Below, piece after piece: positions 22,657 through 32,736 of a stretch of 64,000 bases of DNA (the stretch's first letter is position 1; each line of letters begins with the position of its first letter). A model generated the notes under the pieces. The model saw nothing but the letters and a program-made list of their open reading frames with translations. It searched no databases and was not told the origin of the DNA. The position numbers and the translations under genes were made by a program. The stretch is from Aphelenchoides besseyi (Eukaryota; Nematoda; Chromadorea; Rhabditida; Aphelenchoididae), in contig JAMPIQ010000002.1 of NCBI GenBank assembly GCA_024699855.1, positions 5,146,001 through 5,210,000 of the forward strand. Reading direction: 5' to 3'.

Positions 22657-23531
22657 AGTCCGAATAATTTAACTGCCCAATTCCACTTGTTCGCGCAACC
22701 TGACAATAAAAATCGTTCTTTTGCTTTTCTTCTTCGGCGAGATATCCGCTCTTCGCTGACTTTTAATCGATTGAATTTGCTTTCAGTCGACGTGCAATGA
22801 GCTTCGGGTTGATCGTTCATTTTCTACTTTTTATGCAATACAGCGGCTCTCTATTCGTCCAATTGGGTTATTACATAATAGAAAACTATTTATTGGAACA
22901 TCTCGACCGATACATTGCTATGGATATTGCGATACGCCATGAACAAATGAGAAATTGAAGGTTTCATTTTTTACCTTGTTTGTACAGACGAGTAGAAGAT
23001 AAATTGTTTAGTTGAATAGCATACCTGTGTCCGTCATATTCGCTTCAGTGTTCCAATTTTAAATTCATTCAACTTTGTGGTTATAAACGACCACGAGAAT
23101 TTGTGTGCAGGTACCTGCCTTAGCACATCGCTGACATCCTAAAGTGTGCTTTGCTGTTAAATCAACGGCAATTGATTTACTTTTCCTGCGTACTTCAACA
23201 TGGCATTGCCTCCAGGATGAAGACTAAGGTATTCGGTAAGATTGTAAACATAAAGTCAACAGTTAATGATTGCTTTCAACAACAAACCTTTCCGTCAAAC
23301 ACAATCCACAAACTTTCGGGCGTATTGTGCTTTTGACATTCACTTTGACTGTGCTCTCGATCCATTAGTAAACGAGTAGAGTCAACAATTAAAATAGTTT
23401 ATTATATAACAAACACAGTGAGTTGATACGAATACTACAATCAGTGTTAAAAGGCTTTTGCTACCAACAAAATGAAAGAAAACGACCAAAAGTCGTAGTC
23501 TGTGGAATAAGAAATCCGTTGCACAAACAAG
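22657..23531. other. Intergenic
   Basis: Convergent 3' flanks of gamma-glutamyltransferase (+) and SART1 (-). No gene, RNA or repeat could be supported. Confidence 0.5.
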
Positions 23532-26500
23532 TTAATCCTTTTGCAATGGAGCCCTAAAATTTTTGATTAGAACGTGTAGACGTAAGAAAATATATGAACT
23601 GAAGATCGTTAGCAATTTAACTTACCCAATATCATCTCGATTCGCGCCAGAAAGCAAAAGGTATGGTAATTGCAATTGTTCTTGTTTTTTGCGTTGTTTC
23701 TGAAGTGTTCCCAACGGTGTGTCGTACGAGTTCATCTTCTTCATGACTTCCTTCTTGTCCAATTGAGCCTGTCGCTTCTCGATTTGTTTTTTGCCCGGTT
23801 TCTTACCGTGGAATCTAAATTCAAGCATACACTAAAAAAGTAACGAAAACAAAACATACTTCCACGACATCACTCGGAACGCTTCTTTGCCCTCCATCAG
23901 ACGACCTTTGTTGTCGGCATACGAAATTTCCACGTTTGGTGTGTAATCACGTTTATCAGCAAACGGTCGAATCGGACCACTTCCAGTCGTACCCATACGC
24001 TCCAATTTCTTCACGTATTTGTCCTCAATATCCCTAAAAACGATATTATCACGATGTAAATTTAACCTACATTTTTCCTTGTTCAACTCGGGCATAACGT
24101 TTGCTTTCCAAATGACGAAGACGTCCACTTGATAAATTTTTGTTCGCATTTTCCAAATATCCTTTTTCAGCAGCCAATCGAAGCATTGCACCAACACCTT
24201 TCGTGACATCGCGCTCCTCACCCAAAACATTCTGATAGTCGGCACCGTAAGTGTCTTCAGTATCTTCCTAAATTAACACACTTAATTCTATTCATATGTT
24301 TGCAACCAACGTTTCTTTTACGCAAATTGCGTTTATGCGATCCATGACGTTCGTTGGTTTGTGAATCTGAGGGACCAGGTTCTTCTTCGCCAACTGTTTT
24401 CCACATTGGCTTCTCGTCGACTTCTTGATCCAACTCGTCCAACTCCATGTCGCTGTTATCATCTCCACGACGAGTAAGCTTTTGAGTTCGTATATCGGAT
24501 TGACTTTCCGTATCGCTGTCAACGTCGCTGTATTCCTGTTTCGCTTCCATTTGTTTGATTTGTTGCGCAGTAATCTTCTTGTGTTCTTCCAACAGTTCGC
24601 TGTAGTCAACGTCGTCGTCTCGATTTCCTGCCAAACCGAAAGTCACGATATCGCCGATCATTTTGTATTGTTCATCAGTTGAATCGATGATAATTCCACG
24701 ACGTTCGGATTCACCAGCCATCGGCATGAGCTCGTCTTCGGGTTCTTGTTTGACGCCGTAGTTAGTCAAAAGATCATGCACTTGCTTAGCGGAACTTCCT
24801 CCATCTTTCACTTCAGCAGCCGCTTGTTTCAAAGCACGCGTGCGAGCCAACGCATTTTGAAGTTCATCCTCTGCTTCGTCGTCAACAATCACACCGCCCA
24901 AATTAACTCCAACACCAAAGTCTATAAAATAAAAGAAATCAAACAGGATTCCATTTGACACTCACCGTCGTTGTCACTATCTTCCTCTTCTTCTTCATCG
25001 TTTTGCAATTTGGAGGCCAATGATCGAATTCGTTGCAAGTCAACCGATGCACCAGTACCTTCTTTCCATTTCGAGATTACCGGCTTAACATCCACATCCT
25101 TCACTTCGCCATCTTCCATCTCCGTGTCAGCAGTTGCTTTCGATGCTTCTTGACCATTAGATTCAACGGTTTTTGTTTGAGCACTTGGATCGCCTTGTTC
25201 ACGACGTCTAGCAGCCAAACGAGCGGCTCTAAAATTGGCAATAAGTGTGCTTTAAAAATTCTAACTTACTTCTTTGCCTTCTCCTCTTCTGTTTCCTCAG
25301 CAACAGCTAAATCAGATGCCTTCAATGCTTTTCGCTTCCGAATTTTGTCGCTCTTCTTTTTCGGTTTGCGGAAACTAAGCATCTCTTCTTCGGTGTAGAA
25401 CTCGCGAGCCGGAACGTACTTCGTGGACTCCAAACTTTCGAATTTCTTGTTTGCCATCATCAACCGTCGTTTCATTTCCAGTTCTTGAGCCTCGCGATCC
25501 AACTCGTAACCACCGGACTCATCCAACCGAAATTCTTCTGTTCTCTTCTTATCGTTTTCTTCCTCATCGTATTTGGACAAAATGGAGCGTTTTTTGACCT
25601 GAAATTACTCATTAGAGTAACTAATTGGTTGACTTTGGATTTTCGGATTACCTCTCCAAATTCATCCACCTCGTCCTCTTCGTATGGTTTGTAATTTGAT
25701 TTGCGTTTCCGGAGCTCAACATTCTTTTTGTGACGTTCGTTTTCGACGAGATTTGGATTGATCAGAACTTCTCCTTCATTGTCGTCAAGAACATCTAAAA
25801 ACAATGATTGTAGAGTGATTTACAGGAAAAACTGTTTACCTTTATCCTCGAGAACCAGAATCGTTTCAGTGCCCGCCTGGAACGCGTCTTTTGAGTGTCC
25901 GACAATCAAACCGGCGGTTGTGACATCTTTCTGTTTCGATGACCCTAAAAACTTGATTATTCCATCAATGGCTGCTTGAAAACTAACCGTTCTTTTGCTT
26001 CTTCTCCAATTTTTGCTTCAAAGCAACTCCCTCAGCTTCGGCGGTTTGATCGATGTCGTCCAGGTTTTGAGCAACTTTCTGTGCTCGAGCCTTTGCTTTT
26101 TCCCACCAATCGTCCACGTCTTCTTCCTCATCTGAATCATCCGCAAGTCCTTTGCCAGTAGTAATTAGCTTCGAAAAGATCTTATGCTTCTGCTTCTGAA
26201 CATCCAATTTTTCACGAAGTTTTTCTTCGCTCTTCGTGTCCGACCAATTCTTGGATGGTTTGTGCACAATCTCAACACCATCTTCTTTGAAAACAGTTTC
26301 ACCGGCCTCCGTCTCAGTCACCGTTTCTTCTGTGGTCGACGGCTCATCAAGATCTAACGGAGCCAAACCGAGTTCTGCACGAATTCGATTTGTTTCTTCA
26401 ATCGAAATCGACTCCTCATTTTTGCTGGAATATTCGTTTCCGTGAATGATTAGTTGTCTTCACTTACCCATTACTTTCTCCGGATTCCGCTTTTTTGGCT

Positions 26501-26703
26501 CGAGAGCGTGTATCTCGTTTCTTGCTTGGAGAGTCATAACTGAAAATAACAGTGTTTACTCGACTCTTCGAAGAAGCCAAAAAGTATACCTCTCGTTCTT
26601 GGCACTCGTATCCCTATCCAATTCGGACTTACGCTTTCGGCTGTAGCTAAAATGAATAAAATTGAATTTCGCACCTTATACTTACCGCTTACCGTGAAGA
26701 CAT
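23532..26703 (-). CDS. SART1: U4/U6.U5 tri-snRNP-associated protein 1 (SART1/Snu66)
   Basis: Spliceosome component that bridges U5 to U4/U6 in the tri-snRNP, acting in the nucleus. From the N-terminus (ATG 26703) there is a short Arg/Ser/Lys-rich region. Family signatures follow in order: SIEETNRIRAELGLAPLDLD, GEVLINPNLVENERHKKNVE, RSILSKYDEEEND and FGLAGNRDDD. Near the C-terminus are VGAMLRLAAEKGYLENANKN and MNSYDTPLGTLQKQRKKQEQ, ending in LPYLLLSGANRDD and a short tail APLQKD with stop at 23532. Charged low-complexity Glu/Asp/Lys tracts are usual for this protein. Over ten short introns, all GT-AG, are resolved. It is divergent from UCHL3, with 208 bases between start codons. Confidence 0.95.
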
Positions 26704-26911
26704 TGCGAAGTGTTGAATCGATTCAGGAATTAAAATTCAGCAGACGAAAGCGAACAGCGCGACGGCAACACCCGACTGTTTCGCAAACTGAGCAACCGAA
26801 TGCAAGATTATTGATTCGCTTTTCGACTGAGTTTCTCCTTATAAACTCGTTCTCTAAAGTCATCATTTTCGTTCGTTTGATACTTCAAAGTATTAAGTTG
26901 TAATAATAACT

Positions 26912-27761
26912 ATGGCACCAGTTCAATGGATTCCTCTCGAATCGAATCCCGATGTCTTCAATGAGGTTGTCGATTTTTTTGTTTTTAGTTCAACTACTTG
27001 TTTTAGTTCATTGAAAAACTCGGGATCAAAGGCGCTCGTTGTGTTGATGTCTACGGTTTTGACGATGAGTTGATCGAGTACATTCCGAAGCCTCACCTAG
27101 CTTTAATTTTGTGTTATCCGGATTATAAAAAGGTTGATAATAGACGATTAAGATAATTGTGTTTGTGAGGTTTAGGTCGACGAAATCATGCAACCCGTTT
27201 ATAACAAGTTGGCCGCTGAGGGTGTGAAGACGCCTGAAAAAGTGTTTTTCATGAAACAAAAGATTTCAAATGCCTGTGGAACTTTCGCTCTTTTTCATTC
27301 ACTCGCTCAAAACGTCGACAAAATCGACATCGGCAAGTTTCTCAAACCCTTGGATGTGATTGTGTGGTGGTTTAGGAAGTGGATCGTTTGCTGAATGGTT
27401 GAGAGAAGCGAAGAATTTGTCGGTTGAAGAGCGGTCCGACAGTTTGGGAAATGCGAAAGCGCTCTCTGAAGCTCACGAATCGGTGGCAAATCACGGCGAA
27501 ACGGATGCTAACCCACCAAAGGTTGAACACCATTTCATTGCGTATGTAAATATCGACGGAACATTGTACGAATTTGGTATGTTGGAAGCTTTGAATCGGA
27601 CGACGTCTGGAAATTTAGATTCGCGAATGGATTTCCCACGAGCTTGCGGCCCCACAACTCAAGAAACGTTGATCAAAGACGCGGGAGTTTTCTGCAAAGA
27701 TTTGGCTGCCAAACTCAACAATCCTTCGTTTTCTGCGTTGGCCCTCGTTGGCGAGGAGTAG
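26912..27761 (+). CDS. UCHL3: Ubiquitin C-terminal hydrolase (UCHL3 type)
   Basis: Cysteine protease that removes small adducts from the ubiquitin C-terminus (peptidase C12). It opens MAPVQWIPLESNPDVFNE. The oxyanion Gln and catalytic Cys lie in VFFMKQKISNACGTFALFHS (about 27240-27300). The catalytic His and Asp lie in EHHFIAYVNIDGTLYEF (about 27525-27575). Length, about 230 residues, matches the family, and there is no C-terminal extension of the UCHL5/BAP1 kind. The join before SGSFAEWLREAKNL needs a GC-AG intron at 27333-27375 (donor GCAAGT); it restores the usual ESGS-like active-site crossover loop. Confidence 0.96.
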
Positions 27762-28103
27762 AAAATGTTATCTAACTTATTATACTGTTGATTGTGCTAA
27801 GCATATTTGTATCGTGTTACCTGTTGCTTAATGTTTTTAGTGCGTTTTGATTGTTCTGAAGCATCGCATCTTTGAATAATAAAAATGCTTCTTGTTTGCT
27901 GATTCAAGTTCGACGCGCAGAGAAGTCTTGAAACATGCAGTTAAGTGTTGTAAGGCTAAGAACTAGGTCAACTTCGAAAAACTTTATGCAATGTATAGTC
28001 AGAAGGTCTTTCATCAATTCAATTTTTGAGATCAACAGGCACGTTCGATCGTTGAAACGACAGAACGCGACGAAAAAACGGAAATTGAAAGCGAAACGTT
28101 TTG
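27762..28103. other. Intergenic
   Basis: No supported gene between UCHL3 and the small PX-like gene. A plus-strand ORF at 27935-28180 overlaps the latter in another frame and shows only basic low-complexity sequence. Confidence 0.45.
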
Positions 28104-28533
28104 ATGTCTACAAACAAAACTCGTCAACAAGCCGGCGCTCCAGTTCTGTGCAATTTGCAAACACAGTTGGTCGAGTGTAAACGGAAAATTTTGCCGTTCG
28201 TTGAGCTCCAATTAATCCGTTTGCATGATCGAATAACCGCAATATCGTCGCCCAAGCTTTTCGGTTCAACAGCCGCCGAAACAATCGAAGAGCGAAAGAG
28301 AACGATCGTTCAATTCCTCAACTTTGTTCTACGAAACGATGTTCTTTGTAAAGCTCGGATATTTCAGTCGTTTGTCGACGTGAGTTCTTCGAGCAGATCG
28401 ATCATCTACATTTACATTTCAGTCAAGTCGCGAGAAGTCGCCCGAACCGTCGACTTCTGAACCACCGGTCGAGCTGACAAACGAAACCAAACAGTCACCA
28501 CCAGGTCAACCAATCGAAGACGAGTTGGATTAG
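28104..28533 (+). CDS. Small protein resembling the C-terminal half of a PX domain
   Basis: Two exons split by a short intron (about 28380-28422) give about 130 residues. Residues about 40-90 read SSPKLFGSTAAETIEERKRT then IVQFLNFVLRNDVL and IFQSFVD. This recalls the second half of a PX (phosphoinositide-binding) domain: the basic loop, the IEERR-like helix and the FL-x-x-VL helix. The first half of PX, with its beta strands and RRYSDF motif, is not seen, and an in-frame stop precedes the ATG, so the domain is partial or the resemblance is superficial. The tail is Pro/Ser/Glu-rich (SREKSPEPSTSEPP). The gene sits 234 bases upstream of ZPR1 on the same strand. The product is real-looking by splice pattern; its function is unassigned. 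Confidence 0.5.
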
Positions 28534-28766
28534 ACAGCAATCGATCACTTGAACGGACGAGAATGTGTATGTACATAAGCGACAACAGACTTTTATTACC
28601 TGCCAGTCGGATCTATTGTGCTAAGTAGATTCTTTTAATAAACGTTTACTTATATTTAATTTGATGTGTTCATAATGAGTTATACGACTCTGTTCTTTAC
28701 ATTTTAGTTGAAATGTGAGTGAATGGAAATTTGAATGTTTGTTTAAGATCCCTCGGCTTGGTCGTC

Positions 28767-30396
28767 ATGTCAGCTAGCGAAAAACCAACGATCGTTTACA
28801 AGGAGCTGAACGCCGACGATGAGGATGGAAATGTGATGAAGATCGAATCGTTGTGCATGAACTGTCACAGAAATGTATGTTTTCAATTCAACGTTCTGTT
28901 TCATTTGAATGTTTAGGGTATCACTCAATTGTTGTGCACGCGAATTCCGTTTTACAAACAAGTCATTGTGATGTCGTTCAGTTGCGATCATTGTGGATAT
29001 CGAAATAGCGAATTGCAAAGCGGTGAAGCGGTTCAGGTATCGTACCTTTACGTGCAACTCTTTTAAGAATATCTAGGAGTTTGGATCCGAAATCGTGTTG
29101 AACGTCAAAGAACAATCCGATTTGTCTCGTACTGTCGTTAAATCGGAATACGCGTCGTTGGTGGTACCCGAATTGGAGTTGGAAATTCCACCGAAATCTC
29201 AACCGGGTGGTAAGAATCAAAGTTTGCTTTTGGTTATAACTATAAATTTCCAGAAGTTACAACCGTTGAAGGTATTTTAGTTCGTGTGAAAAGCGGTTTG
29301 ATGCAAAATCAAGATCGTCGTCGTCAAGTAAATCCGCAAGGTGCTGCGAAATTGGACAAATTCATGGAAAAATTGGACAAATGCGTTGAATTGAAAGAAC
29401 CATGGACTTTGGTTGGTGTTAAGCGTATCCATTAAAACATCTTGGTGACATTTCAGAAGCTGAACGACCCATCTGGCAATTGTTTCATCCAAAATCCTGA
29501 TCCGCTTCATGTCGATCCTCGTTGCATTACATCGCATTATTATCGAGACATGGCCGCAAACAAACTTTTGGCGTTGGCCGCCGACGATGAACCCGAATGG
29601 AAACCAACCGACGATGATCGTGAATGGAAATCATACGAAGATTGCAAGAACACGATTCTTCGCTTTTGCAGTCCGTGTCCGAATTGCGGTGCTGAAATCG
29701 AAGTCTTGATGAAGCCAACTGGTTAATCAATATCAATGGTACCGAGTTATTTAGACTTTGTTTTCAGATATTCCATACTTTCAAACCGTGATCATCATGT
29801 CGAGTACATGCGACAAGTGCGGCTACAAATCGAATGAAGTGAAACCCGGAGGTCCAATTCAAGATTTGGGATGCAAGTTGTCGATTTGTATCAAAGAGGT
29901 AACGAAATCTTATAGCTTATTAAACGTGTTGAAATTGCAGGAAATCGATCTTGCTCGTGACGTCTTGAAGTCGGACACTTGCTATTTGTCGATTCCTGAT
30001 TTGAAGTTGGAAGCCGGTTGTGGAACACTTTCCGGTCGTTTTACAACCATCGAGGGCTTACTGATAGATACGAAAGAACAATTGAAAGTGCAGTCCGCTT
30101 TCTTTTTTGGCGATTCTGCTCAGAACGATCCGGCAAAACCCAAATTGGACTCGATCTTCGACGCAATCGACGAGGTGCTTGCAATGAAACGCTCCGTGAC
30201 TTTGGTTCTGGACGATCCAGCAGGAAACAGCTACATTCAAAGTATTACCGACGAAGCCAACGATCCTCGTTTGACCAAAGAATTCTACACTCGATCCTAC
30301 GAACAGAACGATGAACTTGGTCTCAACGATATGAAAACCGAAAACTATCAAGATCTTGATGTTGTTGTCGAAATGTCGGAAGAAACCGAAGACTGA
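28767..30396 (+). CDS. ZPR1: Zinc finger protein ZPR1
   Basis: Conserved eukaryotic protein with two C4 zinc fingers, reported to bind elongation factor 1A and to help its folding. Both ZPR1 repeats are present. The first has finger CMNCHRNG...CDHCGYRN and is followed by VEGILVRVKSGL and LNDPSGNCFIQNP. The second has CPNCGAE...CDKCGYKSNEVKPGG and is followed by FTTIEGLLIDTKEQL and VLDDPAGNSYIQS. Between them is the acidic linker DDEPEWKPTDDDREW. Length and order match the family. Exon joins are all GT-AG. The stop at 30396 is 124 bases from the stop of the convergent rhodanese gene. Confidence 0.96.
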
Positions 30397-30520
30397 ATGT
30401 TGTTGATTGTCAATGCTGGTTTGAAATTATCCTCATATCCTGTTATATTCTTATGTTTTCCAACCCGTGCATTTGTATCAATAAACACTTGTTTGCTACC
30501 ATTTTGAGGCAGTTTGTTTA

Positions 30521-31804
30521 TTAGGAAACAAGACCTGAAGGTAAAACTTTCAATGAATCCGGTGCTCTGACAGCAAATTCGCTCCAACTTCCAAAGTAAA
30601 CCGACGCTTCAATTCCTAAACGTCGCAATGCAAACCACACCATCGTAGAACGCAACGAAGTTCCGTCGTAAATGATGATCGGACGTGTACCGGAAATTTC
30701 TTTTTCTTTCAGAAGTGCGTAGTGTTCTTGGATCGGTGGCCATGTATTGTTTTCCCAGTTGTAGATTCCGTTGGACGCAATCGGAATGTTAACTGCAGTG
30801 CGAATATGACCAAAAGCAGCGCCTTTAGCTTTTCCTGTATATTCCTAAATCCCGATGTAAATTCCGAAGAATCTTTTTTATTATACCTCTTCAGTTTGTG
30901 CATCAACCAAATCGAATTGACGAGTGTGGAAGTTTGCTACAATCTACAATCAACTTGTGTTTTTGTTGGATTAACAAGTAACTCACGTCGTCAAAGGTTT
31001 TAACGAACTCAGCGATCCAATAAGCATGAAATGAACCCAATTTCTCTGATGCCTTTTCGGCTCCATTTTCCAATTTGTACAAATTCGGTTGCTCTAGAGC
31101 ACGAGCTTTCCACTGAATTCAATTTGAAATCATTAATTGCAGTCATCTGTTACCTCAATCAAACCTCCGTTCAACAACGCAGTCTTTTCGTGGCCAAATA
31201 ACTGAAAAAAAAAACAAGAATGAACAACTATTTAACTACTCACATTGAAGATCCAGGCCGCGTAAGCAGACCAAATTTGTTGTCCTCGATCGTAGAGCAC
31301 AACCTGACAATCCATATCCACACCTATATTTCGCAAGTAACGTTGAAATTGTAGTGGGTGAACAGGAACACCGCCATGTGTCAGGTTGGTAAAAAGCAGA
31401 AGACGAGCACCGTAGATGTGTTCTTCAACATAATCATCTCGACTTTGTTCGACTTCGGCCGTTGACACTTCAAACAAACACAATTTTCGTCGAGTTACAA
31501 GCAACGTTGCCAACAGATTGGCCGTAATAAGTGGATTTACGGTTGAAGTGTCAACTGATGAACGAGCTTTCGTTTTTACCGGCTTACGAGTGCTTGAATC
31601 AATAGAATATGCTGGTTCGATATCTTCATGATCCGTATCTCCAACTTCGTCAAATTGACGTATATTTTGTGATTGTACGTGCCACAAAAATAAGCCGACC
31701 AACAGAATGACAACCATCGACCCACCAATTACAAACGTTGCCAATTTAAGTCGAGGAGAACAAAGAGAAGACTGAAAAGAAGTGAGAGTCTGTGGTTTCA
31801 ACAT
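30521..31804 (-). CDS. Membrane-anchored rhodanese/mercaptopyruvate-sulfurtransferase-like protein, catalytic Cys lost
   Basis: Tandem rhodanese-fold protein related to MPST and thiosulfate sulfurtransferase. The N-terminus has a membrane anchor (LATFVIGGSMVVILLVGLFL) and then a Ser/Thr/Asp-rich linker. The first, non-catalytic rhodanese repeat contains YVEEHIYGARLLLF and VVLYDRGQQIWSAYAAWIFN. The second repeat contains FDLVDAQTEEEYTGKAKGAA, GHIRTAVNIP and PIIIYDGTSLRSTMVWFALR. In active enzymes the loop after the core strand starts with Cys (CGSG in MPST). Here it reads YDGTS, with Asp where Cys is expected, so sulfur transfer is unlikely. The ATG at 31804 follows an in-frame stop. An alternative 5' end through a 31-base intron, or via the exon at 32065-32430, is possible. 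Confidence 0.85.
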
Positions 31805-32052
31805 TTTGGATTCTAAGTCGGGATTTTTGAGTTCCAATTTCTCTTGTGTTCATTGAACTGGTAGAAAAGTCCATCTGCAGTCAATAATAACCGCCGCTCA
31901 TCTACCCGATGCAATCGAAAGAACGAAAATTGTCGGTCATCTTCTTTTTACTTTCTTTTCGCTCATTATCGATCGGAAACCTCCGGCAATAAAACAGCGA
32001 CTCTTCTAGAGCGTTTAAACCAAATTTAAGAAATGATGCAAAGATCGTTGGG

Positions 32053-32430
32053 TTAAAGACTGACCTTAACATTCTTATCAGCATACAAACGTTGCAATGT
32101 TGAATGACTGATAGGTGCCGTTAAAGTCGGGTTTGGCAACGAATTGCTTTTCTGAAACGACGAAATTAACAGACCAAACACACTTGCAACAACCATTGTA
32201 CTGATCGTTTGTGGCGATCTTGTTTCACGTAAAAACTCCGGTGATCGTTCATAAGAAGCGTAATACTCGGGGTCGTCATATTCGTATTCAACGTTGAATT
32301 TAGCACCGTGATCATCGATAACGCTGTAATCTCCGGGTGAAAACGAATTTTGAGATCGGGAATTTGTTGATCCACCATCAGTTCTACGTTCCCGTGTAAT
32401 GTTGTGCGTTGTCCACGGATCTCGATTCAT
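32053..32430 (-). CDS. Hypothetical protein or 5' exon of the rhodanese-like gene
   Basis: An open exon from ATG 32430 (MNRDPWTTHNITRERRTDGG) encodes a polar N-terminus, a Tyr/Asp/Glu-rich stretch (FNVEYEYDDPEYYASYERS) and a hydrophobic segment (ISTMVVASVFGLLISSF). It runs 122 codons to a GTCAGT donor at 32064, and the next in-frame stop is three codons later. Spliced to the TTGACTGCAG acceptor near 31883 it continues in phase with MDFSTSSMNTREIG. This could in turn reach the rhodanese frame through a 31-base intron. If so, it is the cytoplasmic head of that protein. Otherwise it is a separate small gene. Confidence 0.4.
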   Translation of the reverse strand: MNRDPWTTHNITRERRTDGGSTNSRSQNSFSPGDYSVIDDHGAKFNVEYEYDDPEYYASYERSPEFLRETRSPQTISTMVVASVFGLLISSFQKSNSLPNPTLTAPISHSTLQRLYADKNVKVSL

Positions 32431-32736
32431 CTTCCAAATTGACGACTTAACACCGAAAACAGTGGTCGTCTAGATTCAGCTGTCTGTTAGAAAATTGTCA
32501 AGGACGAATGCCGTCGGACATGTCGCTCCTTTTTTCATCTCATTACCGCTCGGAAACGGCAAAATATCGCCGCTCATCTCCGTTCCGCCCACCTGAAGAA
32601 AATAACTGCCAGTCGATTGAATCGGAGGTTTTCCTTTGGCGGATGAATGGAGAGTTTATTGGAATCTTCGAAGATGATAAGTTTAAAAGAAAATGCCCTA
32701 CAATTGCAAATAAATAGTCTAACAAAGAAATGAGCA

